This document shows, one piece after another, positions 41,978 through 50,259 of a DNA stretch of 64,000 nt. The translations under genes and the position numbers were made by a program. The notes beneath the pieces were generated by a model. It was not told the DNA's origin. It did not search any database and was given only the letters and a program-made list of their open reading frames with translations. Position 1 is the stretch's first letter, and every line of letters begins with the position of its first letter. The stretch is from Streptomyces caeruleatus (GTDB taxonomy: Bacteria; Actinomycetota; Actinomycetes; Streptomycetales; Streptomycetaceae), in the NCBI RefSeq assembly GCF_001514235.1, contig NZ_KQ948929.1, forward strand, positions 299,566 through 363,565, read 5' to 3'.

Positions 41978-42496
41978 GTGAGTCAGGTCAGGACGACACG
42001 TTCCTCGGATCTTCCTCAGCCGTTGCGGATGCTCGGCTCCGGGCTGCGCCGCCTGCCCGGAGCGGGGCAGGTGGGCAGGGTCGCCGACGGGGCGCTGGAT
42101 CGGATCGGAGCGGTATCGCCGCGCGGACGGCGGATCGCGGTGTACACCGGAGCCGGGGTGCTCGGCGTCGCCGGCGTGGTGGAGTGGCCCTTGGCCATCA
42201 CCGGCGCGGCCGTCGCCTGGCTGACCCAGCCGCGCCCGCGCCAGGGCGAGGAAGAAGGGGCGGCGCGGGACAGCGACCGTCCTACGGCGGTCCGCTCCGG
42301 CGACGTCCGTACCGGAGCCGCCGACGCGATGGCGGAGCCCGAAGGTCCCGGCCCGGGCGCCAGGCTGGCCCCCTCCCACTTCCAGCACGACCACCCGGAG
42401 GCCGGCAGGCACGATCAACCCGCCAAGGTCGGCGACCCGGCCACGACGTCGGCGCTCAGGAAGGTGGCGGAGGCCTCACACCACGACGGGCCGTAG
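41978..42496 (+). CDS. Hypothetical protein with one membrane segment
   Basis: About 172 residues from GTG 41978, which has GGAGGGAG seven bases upstream; an ATG at 41936 lacks one. One hydrophobic segment (VYTGAGVLGVAGVVEWPLAI then TGAAVAWL) lies near residues 50-80 and a polar, His/Asp-rich tail follows. The family is not recognised. The gene converges on the phospholipase-like gene, with a double hairpin between. Confidence 0.7.
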   Translation: MSQVRTTRSSDLPQPLRMLGSGLRRLPGAGQVGRVADGALDRIGAVSPRGRRIAVYTGAGVLGVAGVVEWPLAITGAAVAWLTQPRPRQGEEEGAARDSDRPTAVRSGDVRTGAADAMAEPEGPGPGARLAPSHFQHDHPEAGRHDQPAKVGDPATTSALRKVAEASHHDGP

Positions 42497-42525
42497 ACAG
42501 CGAGGGGCGTCGCTGACCGTGGGTC

Positions 42526-42582
42526 CGTCAGCCAGGGGCCGCGGCTGACGGGGGCGTCCGTCAGCCAGGGGCGTGGCTGACG
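42526..42582. terminator. Tandem hairpins between convergent genes
   Basis: Two hairpins with identical 8-bp stems, CGTCAGCC/GGCTGACG, repeat with a 33-bp period (42526-42550 and 42559-42582) with loops of 9 and 8 nt. A partial third unit follows. They sit between two converging genes, so they probably end both transcripts; a duplication has copied the original hairpin. Confidence 0.8.
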
Positions 42583-42596
42583 TGGGCGTCCGTCCG

Positions 42597-44213
42597 TCAG
42601 TAGTCGTTGCGACGCCGTAGCCCGAAGGGTCGGCCGTCCGGGTCGACGAGCCGTCGATGCAGCGGGGCGTAGAGCGTCATGGCCGTACGCGAAAGGCGCG
42701 GCCGGTGGTACGTGCGCAGCCGGCCGGGGGGCCTGGGGCCGCGGCGGCCGTTGTCGTGCCAGGCGTCCAGGGCGGCGGCGCCTGCCGCGAAGGCCTCGAA
42801 GGCCTTCAGGGGGTCGCAGAGCGGGTCGGATGCGGGCGGGGTCGAGGGAGGCGTCAGGTCCAGGTGCTCGCGCGAGAGTTCCAGGCGCAGGTCCCTGGCG
42901 AAGCGGCGGGCGCCGTCCCCGAGGCCGCCGGGGTCGCGGGGCTCGCGTGGGTCCGTGGACTCGTCCAGGACGGCGCAGGTGAGTTCGGAGTCGTGGGTCC
43001 AGGAGCGGAGGTTGATGTTGTCCGATCCGACCGATGCCCACACGTCGTCGATCACGCACACCTTGGCGTGCACGTACACCGGCGTCCCGGCGTGGTTCTC
43101 CAGCCCGTACACCGCCACGCGCCCGCCTCCGGCGCGGCGCAGTCTGTCCAGGGCCGTGATCCGGCCGATCAGGTTCATGGGCAGGGTGAGCCGGCCGTCC
43201 TGTTCGGGGACGGACGGGATGACCGCGATCAGGCGCAGGCCGGGGTGGGCGGACAGTGCCTCGGCGAAGGACTCGATCACGTGCGGGGACCACAGGTACT
43301 GGTCCTCCAGATAGATCAGGGCCCGCGCCCGCCGCAGCGCCTTGCGGTAGCCGCGCGCGATGCTCCGCTCCCCGTCGGGGGCGAAGTCGTAGCCGCGCAG
43401 GAGACGGTTGGGGTAGGTGCGCAGGACCTGGAGGGTGTGGGTGCCGCAGGGCGCGGGGTCGGGTGCCTGGGGTGGGAGCCGGTCGGCATGGGTGTCCTCG
43501 CCGTGGGCCAGCTCCCGCAGCCGGACGAACGGGCTGCGGGTGAGGGGCGCGGGGTCGTTCCAGCGCTCGCGGAACCCGGCCTCGATGTCGCCGACGGCCG
43601 GTCCGCGGATCGCGAGCTGGATGTCGTGCCACGGTGGGTGCGGTCCGTAGGCGGCGGCGATGGGCAGTGACTGCGAGTCGCCGCGGTGGGTGGCGTCGTC
43701 ATGGCGGTTGTGGCACAGGTCGATCCCGCCGACGAAGGCGACGTCGAGCTCGGGGCGGTCGGGGTGGCGGAGTACGACGAGTTTCTGGTGGTGCGAGCCG
43801 CCGGGCCGTACCCGCATGTCGAGCAGACATTCCCCGCCACCCGCTTCGACCGCCTCGCCGAGATGGCGGTTCTCGGCCTCGCTGAACTGGAAACGGTCCA
43901 GGTGGGAGCGCCAGAGCAGCCCCTTGACGATCACCCGGCGCGCGGCCGCCTCGCCCAGGACGCGGCCGATCTCGGTGCCGGGGCCGTCGAGGCGTTCGTC
44001 GGGGTCGCCGCGCCAGTCGGTGAACAGGAGCAGGTCTCCCGCGCGCTGCGCCCGGATCGCGCCGAGGAGTGCCGGGAAGTACGTCGAGCCATGGATGAGG
44101 GGCCGCACCAGGTTCCCGTGCGACCAGGCGGTTCGATCCGGCCGGCGGCCGTCCAGCCGGGTGGCGCCGTTGCCGCGTTCGGCCGGGGTCAGCAGCCAGT
44201 CGGTGAGTTCCAC
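42597..44213 (-). CDS. Phospholipase D-superfamily protein
   Basis: A 538-residue enzyme with the two HKD half-sites: SHHQKLVVLRHP near residue 145 and VHAKVCVIDDVWASVGSDNI near 375. It has no obvious signal peptide. It could hydrolyse phospholipids or transfer phosphatidyl groups; bacterial cytosolic homologues are poorly characterised. GTG 44213 is chosen because GGAGGA stands just upstream, although spacing is short; the frame reaches TTG 44228. Confidence 0.9.
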   Translation of the reverse strand: MELTDWLLTPAERGNGATRLDGRRPDRTAWSHGNLVRPLIHGSTYFPALLGAIRAQRAGDLLLFTDWRGDPDERLDGPGTEIGRVLGEAAARRVIVKGLLWRSHLDRFQFSEAENRHLGEAVEAGGGECLLDMRVRPGGSHHQKLVVLRHPDRPELDVAFVGGIDLCHNRHDDATHRGDSQSLPIAAAYGPHPPWHDIQLAIRGPAVGDIEAGFRERWNDPAPLTRSPFVRLRELAHGEDTHADRLPPQAPDPAPCGTHTLQVLRTYPNRLLRGYDFAPDGERSIARGYRKALRRARALIYLEDQYLWSPHVIESFAEALSAHPGLRLIAVIPSVPEQDGRLTLPMNLIGRITALDRLRRAGGGRVAVYGLENHAGTPVYVHAKVCVIDDVWASVGSDNINLRSWTHDSELTCAVLDESTDPREPRDPGGLGDGARRFARDLRLELSREHLDLTPPSTPPASDPLCDPLKAFEAFAAGAAALDAWHDNGRRGPRPPGRLRTYHRPRLSRTAMTLYAPLHRRLVDPDGRPFGLRRRNDY

Positions 44214-44331
44214 GACTCCTCCAAACAACAGTCACGGGTAACCAGTCGGCGCCGCTTCACGCCGGCCGGGCCGCACGGCCGGGATCGCCGGCGCGTTATT
44301 CGGTTGCCTGTGGGCGAGCCTGCTGGATGCA

Positions 44332-45441
44332 ATGTCCGGCATGATCACCCAGCTGCCCCGGCCCATCCAGATCGGCGCTCTCGTTCCGCTGACTCGCCCG
44401 GGCTGGGTCCAGGCGGGCCAACACCTGCTCGCCGGACTCGAACTGGCCGTCGGCGAGGTCAATGACGCGGGCGGGATCGGCGGACGACCGCTGGAGCTGG
44501 TGGTCCGGGACACCGCCGCCGACCCGCGGAAGGCCACGGCGGCCGTGGACGAGTTGGCCCGGGCGGGCGTGGCCGCCTTGGCCGGTGAGTACCACAGCGT
44601 CGTCGCTCGGGCCGCCGCCACCAGGGCGGACGCGCTCGGTCTGCCGTATCTCTGCTCGTCGGCGGTGCTCGACACCCTCACCCCGGAGCAGCGGACGGAC
44701 TGGGTGGCGCGGCTCTCCCCGCCGCAGTCCCGCGGCTGGCGGATCTACGCGGACTTCCTCCTCGCGGCGGGCCACAGCCGCATCGCCGTGGCGACCCAGC
44801 CGAGCGTCTACTGGGCCGCCGGGATCGGCATCCTGCGGGACCACCTCGCTCGACGCGGCGGCACCGTCCTCGAACTCGACACGCGGACGCTCTCCCCCAC
44901 GGCCCTGTGCGACGAACTCGTCGACAACCGTGCCACAGCCCTCCTGCTCCTGGTCGGCCACCCGGAACCGGCCGTGCCGATCGTCAAGTCCGTCCGCAGC
45001 GACCCGCGCCTCGCCGAGCTCCTGCTGGGTGCCCCGGCCGGGCAACCGGAGTTCGCGGAATGGGCGACCTTGCTGGGCGACGACGGCACCGGGATCCCGT
45101 TCCTGCGCTATCTGCCCGAGCGCCTCAGCCCGCTCGGTGCCCGCGTCGAGGCAGCCCTGCGCCAACGGCTCGCGGAAGCACCGTCCTTCGTCGCCTACGA
45201 GGGCTACGACACGATCGTCGTCCTCGCCGACGTGCTGCGCTCCCACGGCACGGACCGGGCACGTATCGCCGAGTCCTGGCCGCAGATCGCCGTCGAAGGC
45301 ACCCGCGGGCCAATCCGCTTCTCGCGCACGCCGGGGATCAGCGTGTGGCAGTGGGTTCGGCCGCCGGTCCAGGTCGTCGACCGGGATCCGGCGGAACCCG
45401 GACGCTTTCGCATCCTGCACACCAGACCGATCGCGCTGTAA
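44332..45441 (+). CDS. Substrate-binding-protein-like sensor lacking a signal peptide (AmiC/FmdD-like)
   Basis: A 369-residue type I periplasmic-binding-protein fold: IQIGALVPLTRPGWVQAGQH, VGEVNDAGGIGGRPLELVVR then DTAADP, and a ligand-cleft block AFVAYEGYDTIVVLADVL-like (SFVAYEGYDTIVVLADVL). It resembles the amide/urea-binding group that includes the cytoplasmic sensor AmiC. The N-terminus MSGMITQLPRPIQ has no hydrophobic signal or lipobox and no ABC transporter genes are adjacent, so it may be an intracellular sensor. It lies directly upstream of a P450/ferredoxin operon. Confidence 0.85.
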   Translation: MSGMITQLPRPIQIGALVPLTRPGWVQAGQHLLAGLELAVGEVNDAGGIGGRPLELVVRDTAADPRKATAAVDELARAGVAALAGEYHSVVARAAATRADALGLPYLCSSAVLDTLTPEQRTDWVARLSPPQSRGWRIYADFLLAAGHSRIAVATQPSVYWAAGIGILRDHLARRGGTVLELDTRTLSPTALCDELVDNRATALLLLVGHPEPAVPIVKSVRSDPRLAELLLGAPAGQPEFAEWATLLGDDGTGIPFLRYLPERLSPLGARVEAALRQRLAEAPSFVAYEGYDTIVVLADVLRSHGTDRARIAESWPQIAVEGTRGPIRFSRTPGISVWQWVRPPVQVVDRDPAEPGRFRILHTRPIAL

Positions 45442-45474
45442 CTTCCGCCGTCAGTATTACCTTCGCCCTTACTC

Positions 45475-45514
45475 ATTGCAACGCGGCATTGCATTCACTT
45501 GCACCGTCATTGCA
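45475..45514. promoter_or_regulatory. Four phased ATTGCA-type repeats upstream of the P450 gene
   Basis: ATTGCA at 45475, 45488 and 45509, and CTTGCA at 45498, are spaced 10-13 bp, about one helical turn. This is unusual in high-GC DNA and lies 128-167 bp before the P450 ATG, upstream of a plausible -35/-10 pair. It could be a cooperative activator or repressor site. Confidence 0.45.
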
Positions 45515-45556
45515 TCAATTTCCACCCATCTACCTGCGGCTACTCCTATCCATCGA

Positions 45557-45585
45557 TTGACGCAATCCTGAACGCAACGTAGCTT
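45557..45585 (+). promoter_or_regulatory. Candidate P450 promoter
   Basis: TTGACG (45557-45562), a 17-bp spacer and TAGCTT (45580-45585) resemble a sigma70/HrdB promoter. It lies about 57 bp upstream of the P450 ATG. Confidence 0.5.
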
Positions 45586-45641
45586 TCGGGAAGCGTCAAA
45601 CACGTCATATCGTGAGACGAAGACGAGGATGAGGAACAGCC

Positions 45642-46841
45642 ATGGGTGAATCCGTCCACACCGTCACGACCATGCCCGCGACACGTCAGCCCGGCTGCCC
45701 CTTCGACCCGCCGGCGGAGCTGCTCGACGCCCGTCGGCACGGCCCCATCAGCCGCTACACCCACCCCGGTGGCAAGCCCGGCTGGCTGATCACCGGATAC
45801 GACCTCGTCAGGTCGGTCCTCGCGGACCCGCGGTTCAGCTCACGCAAGGAGCTCATGAACGTCGTCGACTTCGAGCTTCCGCCGGCGCCGCCCGGCGAGT
45901 TCCTGCTGATGGACGACCCACAGCACCGGCGCTATCGGAGGCCGCTGATGGGCAGGTTCACGGTACGGCGCATGCGAATGCTCAGCGAGCGCATCGAGCA
46001 GATCACCGCCGACTGTCTGGACGCCATGGAGGAGACCGGCCCGCCGACGGACCTGGTGACCGCGTTCGCGAAGCCCATCCCCACCATCGTGATCTGCGAG
46101 ATCCTCGGCGTGCCGTACGAGGACCGCGGCTCCTTCCAGGAACAGATCGACACGTTCATGGGCGGGGAGACGAGCGACGAGGAGCTGATAGCGGCCTACA
46201 CCGCGACCCAGGAGTACCTCGCGGAACTGGTGGCCGCCAAGCGCGCGAAGCCCACCGACGACGTGCTCAGCGAACTCACCGACAGCGATCTCACCGACGA
46301 GGAGCTGAGGGGGATCAGCCTGGTCCTGCTGGCGGCCGGGTTCGACACCACCGCGAACATGCTGTCCCTCGGCACCTTCGCGCTGCTGCAGCACCCGGAG
46401 CAACTCGCCGCGCTGCGTGCCGATCCCGCACTCACCGACGGGGCCGTGGAGGAGTTGCTGCGGTACCTGAGCGTCGCCAAGACGTTCATGCGGACGGCGC
46501 TGGAGGACGTCGAGGTGGGCGGCCAGACGATCAAGGCCGGCACGACGGTCGTCCTGTCGTACCACACCGCCAACCGCGACCCCGAACGCTTCGCCGACCC
46601 CCATGTCCTCGACCTCCGCAGGCAGCACGACGGGCACCTGGCCTTCAGCCACGGCATCCACCAGTGCCTGGGTCAGCAACTGGCCCGGGTCGAGATGCGC
46701 GTCGCGTTCCGCGCGCTGGTCGACCGCTTCCCCACGCTGCGGCTGGCCGTACCGGCCGAAGAGGTCGGGCTGCGCCCGGAGACCGCGGACATCTACGGCG
46801 TGAAGAGCCTTCCCGTCACGTGGGACAAGGGGCGGTCATGA
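45642..46841 (+). CDS. Cytochrome P450 (CYP105-like)
   Basis: A heme monooxygenase of 399 residues. The I-helix is LLAAGFDTTANM with the acid-alcohol pair replaced by Asp-Thr, ExxR is in EELLRYL, and the heme ligand loop is FSHGIHQCLGQQLAR. Length and the pairing with a 3Fe-4S ferredoxin match bacterial class I P450s such as CYP105, which hydroxylate antibiotics and xenobiotics. GAGGAA precedes ATG 45642, and the ferredoxin ATG overlaps its stop. Confidence 0.95.
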   Translation: MGESVHTVTTMPATRQPGCPFDPPAELLDARRHGPISRYTHPGGKPGWLITGYDLVRSVLADPRFSSRKELMNVVDFELPPAPPGEFLLMDDPQHRRYRRPLMGRFTVRRMRMLSERIEQITADCLDAMEETGPPTDLVTAFAKPIPTIVICEILGVPYEDRGSFQEQIDTFMGGETSDEELIAAYTATQEYLAELVAAKRAKPTDDVLSELTDSDLTDEELRGISLVLLAAGFDTTANMLSLGTFALLQHPEQLAALRADPALTDGAVEELLRYLSVAKTFMRTALEDVEVGGQTIKAGTTVVLSYHTANRDPERFADPHVLDLRRQHDGHLAFSHGIHQCLGQQLARVEMRVAFRALVDRFPTLRLAVPAEEVGLRPETADIYGVKSLPVTWDKGRS

Positions 46842-47065
46842 CGCCGCTGCGGCTGCGTGTCGACCGTGAGCGTTGCATCGGCGCCGGAATGTGCGCGCTG
46901 ACCGCCCCCGAGGTCTTCGACCAGGACCTCGAGGACGGCCACGTACTCCTGCTGCACACCGAACCGCCCCGCGCCCAAACGACGGCCGCACGGATGGCCG
47001 CCGGGGCCTGCCCGTCCGGGGCGATCACCCTGCACGAGCCGGACCCGGACGCCGGCAGCTCCTAG
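46838..47065 (+). CDS. 3Fe-4S ferredoxin (P450 partner)
   Basis: A 75-residue ferredoxin. DRERCIGAGMC and AGACPSGAI give the three cysteines of a 3Fe-4S cluster (CxxxxxC plus CP), the type that reduces streptomycete P450s. ATG 46838 overlaps the P450 stop (ATGA), so the two are co-translated. The length and acidic character are typical. A separate ferredoxin reductase is not present and would come from elsewhere in the genome. Confidence 0.95.
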   Translation: MTPLRLRVDRERCIGAGMCALTAPEVFDQDLEDGHVLLLHTEPPRAQTTAARMAAGACPSGAITLHEPDPDAGSS

Positions 47066-47274
47066 CTCCCCGGGACGTCCTTCACGAACACGATGCCGTC
47101 ACAGGCCGTCAAGCGGGCCGGGTCCAGCGGGGAGTAGCCGAACCAGGGCGACACGCGCGGCGCGGGCGGCGTGCCGCCGAGGGCGCGGGTCAGCCGCGTG
47201 ACGTCGACGACGCAGCGGTCCTCCGGGTGCGCGTACAGGAGTCCTTCGAGCGTGTCCGGCGGCGGGGTGTCCAC
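47062..47274 (-). pseudogene. C-terminal fragment of an unidentified protein (erythromycin-esterase-like?)
   Basis: A 70-codon frame from GTG 47274 reads EGLLYAHPEDRCVVDVTRL then SPWFGYSPLDP and ACDGIVFVKDVPGS. The ending resembles the C-terminus of erythromycin-esterase-like proteins, but the match is from memory and weak. It stops right where the truncated MerR gene begins on the other strand, so both may be ends of one deletion. It could instead be a small real gene. Confidence 0.35.
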
Positions 47275-47980
47275 TCCCGAACTACGAGGAGGCCGGCATC
47301 CTTCCGGCCGCCGATGGCACGCACCACGGCTACCGCACCTACACCTCGCTGCACGGCGCGGCCCTGTCCGCGTTCCTCGCCCTGCTGCCCGGCCACGGCC
47401 ACCGGACGGCGACGTCGATCATGCGGGCGGTGAACCAGGGCGCGCCCGACGAGGCGTTCCGTCTCATCGACGAGAGCCACGCCCAACTCCTCGACGACCG
47501 ACGCCCTCTCCAAGCCGTGGAGAGGGCCCTGGGCGACCTGGAACCCATCGCGCCGCCGCCCGAACCCCGTCCCAGGTCCGAACCCGGCGGCACGTTCATC
47601 GGTCCGTTGGCACAGCGGCTCGGAATCCGGCCCGCGACGCTGCGCAAGTGGGAGCACGCCGGGCTGGTGCACCCGCGCCGCGACCCACGGACCGGGTACC
47701 GGGTACCGCGTACCGGGTGTACGACGAGGACGCCGTACGGGACGCCCGGCTGGTCCACCAACTCAGGCGGGGCGGCTACCTCCTGGAGCAGATCTCCCCG
47801 CTGATCGCCCAAGTACGGGCGGCCGACGGCCTGGAGCCCCTGGAGACCGCGCTGCGGGACTGGCACGGCCGTCTGTCCGCCCGGGGACGGGCCATGCTGA
47901 CCGGGGCCGCGGAGTTGGAGGCGTACCTTCGCGAGCGCGTCAGGAGTGACGAGCGTGAGGCGCTTGGAGGCGACCGGTGA
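47265..47980 (+). pseudogene. Decayed TioE-like MerR regulator gene
   Basis: The frame beginning NYEEAGILPAADGTHHGYRT and continuing through MRAVNQGAPDEAFRLIDESH and FIGPLAQRLGIRPATLRKWE matches the middle of the TioE-like MerR regulators, which carry two HTH-like segments. The first 20 or so codons, with the start, are lost. At 47693-47720 the 7-bp unit CGGGTAC is expanded by two copies (14 bp), shifting the frame; the rest of the protein (YRVYDEDAVRDARLVHQLRR to the end) continues two bases over. The stop overlaps the next gene's GTG. Confidence 0.75.
47693..47720 (+). repeat. 7-bp tandem repeat causing the MerR frameshift
   Basis: CGGGTAC, CGGGTAC, CGCGTAC, CGGGTGT in a row. Removing the two middle units restores the sequence RTGYRVYDED expected from the family, so replication slippage is the likely cause. 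Confidence 0.8.
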
Positions 47981-48474
47981 ATGCGACGCAGCAGCCGAGG
48001 CTGATCTTGTTGTGCGGGCTCCCGGGTTCCGGGAAGACCACCCTGGCCCGACGTCTGGCCGAGGCCGTGCCCGCGGTACGTCTGTGTCCGGACGAGTGGA
48101 TGGCGGATCTCGGTGTCGACCTGTTCGACGAGGGCACGCGGGACCGCCTTGAGCGGCGGTTCTGGCTGCACGCCCAGGAACTTTTGAGGCTCGGACAGCC
48201 CGTGATCCTGGAGTTCGGCTTCTGGGCACGTTCCGAGCGGGACGAGAAGCGTCTCGGGGCACGCGCCCTCGGCGTTCCCGTGGAACTGCACTACCTCTCG
48301 GCGCCGGTCGACGAACTGTGCCGCCGTCTCGAAGCCCGGAGCGCGACGGGTGGAAGCGGGACGGCCCCGGTCACCCGCGAGATGCTCAAGGAGTACGCGC
48401 AGCTCTTCGAAGCCCCCACCGATGACGAACTCGGCCTCTACGACGCACCGCCGCCTCCCGGTCGACGGAAGTGA
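47977..48474 (+). CDS. P-loop kinase-like protein (zeta-toxin/phosphotransferase type)
   Basis: A 165-residue AAA_33-type protein. ILLCGLPGSGKTTLARRLAE is the Walker A, LCPDEWMADL the acceptor-binding Asp, and VILEFGFWARSERDEKRL the region with the basic lid. It is close to small-molecule kinases such as chloramphenicol phosphotransferase and to zeta-toxin-like kinases. GTG 47977 overlaps the stop of the decayed MerR gene, so it was probably that regulator's partner. Confidence 0.88.
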   Translation: MNATQQPRLILLCGLPGSGKTTLARRLAEAVPAVRLCPDEWMADLGVDLFDEGTRDRLERRFWLHAQELLRLGQPVILEFGFWARSERDEKRLGARALGVPVELHYLSAPVDELCRRLEARSATGGSGTAPVTREMLKEYAQLFEAPTDDELGLYDAPPPPGRRK

Positions 48475-48560
48475 CCGGACGGAACACGACACGAGTGTGA
48501 CGCAGGCCATCGGAAAAGGGTGACAGGGTGTTGTCGCGGGCGCCTGTGAGCATCGGCGGC

Positions 48561-49499
48561 ATGACGATCACTGACGAGGACTGCCTCGCCGAAACCCTGG
48601 CGTTCAACGAGCAGTTCGCGGCCGCGGCCGCAGGCCGACCGGTCCGTGAAGGGCCGCCCGACGCCGCCCTGCTGGCATCCCTGCGGCGCAACCGGCTCGG
48701 CGGCGACACCCCACCGGAACTGCTGCCGCAGGGCCAGGACCGCGTGATCGAGGGCGGGGTGAAGGTGCGGGTCTTCGTACCGGACCAAGTCGACGGCGTG
48801 TACCTGCACTTCCACGGAGGCGGCTGGGCGTTCGGCTCCGCCGACGGGCAGGACGCGAGGCTGTGGCTGCTCGCCGAGCGGACACGGCTGGCCGTGGTAA
48901 GCGTCGCCTACCGTCTCGCGCCCGAACACCCCTTCCCCGCCGGGCCCGACGACTGTGAGGCGGCAGCCCGCTGGCTGGTGCGGCACGCCGCTGACGAGTT
49001 CGGCAGCGACCGGCTGCTGATCGGCGGGGAGTCGGCCGGCGCCCACCTCGCCGTCCTGACCCTGCTGCGCCTGCGTGACCGGCACGGCATCACCGGCGCG
49101 TTCCGGGCGGCCAACCTGCTCTTCGGCCCCTACGACCTGTCCATGACGCCGAGTCAGCGATCCTTCGGCTCCAGGCGGCTGCTGAGCGACACCGACTCGC
49201 TGCGGCGTACGTACGAGCTGTTCACACCGGGTATGGGGGCCGAGCAGCGCCGTGCGCCCGAGGTCTCGCCCCTGTTCGCCGACCTCGCCGGCCTGCCACC
49301 GGCCCGGATGGTCGTCGGGGCCGAGGATCCGCTGCTGGACGACTCGCTGTTCCTGGCCGCACGGTGGCAGGCGGCCGGCGCGCCGGTACGACTCGGTGTG
49401 GTCGCCGGCGCCATGCACGGCTTCACTCTCTTCCCGCTGACCGTCACCGAGCGGGAACTGCGCCGCGAGCAGGACTTTTTGTCCACCACGGGACGGTAG
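48561..49499 (+). CDS. Alpha/beta hydrolase of the HSL (hormone-sensitive lipase) family
   Basis: A 312-residue esterase. YLHFHGGGWAFG is the oxyanion motif, GGESAGAHLAV holds the nucleophile, VVGAEDPLLDD the acid and GAMHGFTLF the histidine. No signal peptide. ATG 48561 is taken; a GTG at 48528 would add 11 residues. The gene is followed after 10 bp by a WYL-type regulator, which may control it. Confidence 0.92.
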   Translation: MTITDEDCLAETLAFNEQFAAAAAGRPVREGPPDAALLASLRRNRLGGDTPPELLPQGQDRVIEGGVKVRVFVPDQVDGVYLHFHGGGWAFGSADGQDARLWLLAERTRLAVVSVAYRLAPEHPFPAGPDDCEAAARWLVRHAADEFGSDRLLIGGESAGAHLAVLTLLRLRDRHGITGAFRAANLLFGPYDLSMTPSQRSFGSRRLLSDTDSLRRTYELFTPGMGAEQRRAPEVSPLFADLAGLPPARMVVGAEDPLLDDSLFLAARWQAAGAPVRLGVVAGAMHGFTLFPLTVTERELRREQDFLSTTGR

Positions 49500-49509
49500 C
49501 GTCACCGGC

Positions 49510-50259
49510 ATGAACCGCACTGCCCGGCTCTACGCACTGGTGGAGGAACTGCGCGCGGCGGCGCCTCGGCCGCTGACGGTCGCGGCGCTGGCCGCGCGCT
49601 TCGAGGTGAGTACGCGTACCGTGCAGCGCGACCTCCAGACGCTGATGGAGACCGGCGTCCCGGTCCGCACCACGCCCGGACGCGGCGGGGGCTGGTCGAT
49701 CGACCCGGAGATGACCCTGCCCCCGATCCACCTCACCGCCGAGGAGGCCTCGGCGCTGGCCGTCGCCCTCGCGGCGGCCGACGCTTCCATCCCGTACGCC
49801 GGCGCGGCCCGTACGGCGGCCCAGAAGGTCACGGCCGCGATGACCGGGGCCGCCTCGGCGGCGGTACGGCAACTGGCCGCGCGGATCGTCTCCCTGCCCT
49901 CGCCGGCCGACTCCGGTGTGCGCGCCGCGGTGGAACAAGCCCTCACCACTCACACGGTCCTGCGGCTGTCCTACACCGATGCGGCGGGACGCCCGAGCGA
50001 CCGCGCGGTGGAACCGGCCGGACTGCTCACCGCCGACGGCCGTTGGTACCTCATCGCCTGGTGCCGTACCCGGCAGGCCGGCCGGGGCTTCCGACTGGAC
50101 CGCATCACGGCAGCGACTCCGACGGCCGAGCCTGCCGAGCCCCACGACCTGACCGACCTGCTCCGCGGTTCTGCCGCGGCCGAGGCAGTGCGGCCCACCA
50201 CGTTGGCCGCACTCACACCCCGGCCCCGAGGGCCCAGGGCTCCGGTCAGCCCTGCTTGA
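49510..50259 (+). CDS. HTH/WYL-domain transcriptional regulator
   Basis: A 249-residue regulator. The DeoR-like winged helix VAALAARFEVSTRTVQRDLQ is at the N-terminus and the WYL sensor is around RAVEPAGLLTADGRWYLIAW. Its 3' end overlaps the convergent membrane protein gene by 14 bp. It is likely co-transcribed with the preceding hydrolase and may regulate it; WYL domains bind nucleotides or other small ligands. Confidence 0.9.
   Translation: MNRTARLYALVEELRAAAPRPLTVAALAARFEVSTRTVQRDLQTLMETGVPVRTTPGRGGGWSIDPEMTLPPIHLTAEEASALAVALAAADASIPYAGAARTAAQKVTAAMTGAASAAVRQLAARIVSLPSPADSGVRAAVEQALTTHTVLRLSYTDAAGRPSDRAVEPAGLLTADGRWYLIAWCRTRQAGRGFRLDRITAATPTAEPAEPHDLTDLLRGSAAAEAVRPTTLAALTPRPRGPRAPVSPA

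Noticed and set aside
42526..42582. Possible small CRISPR-like array
   Set aside because: Only two units, each itself a hairpin, with no variable spacers and no cas genes.
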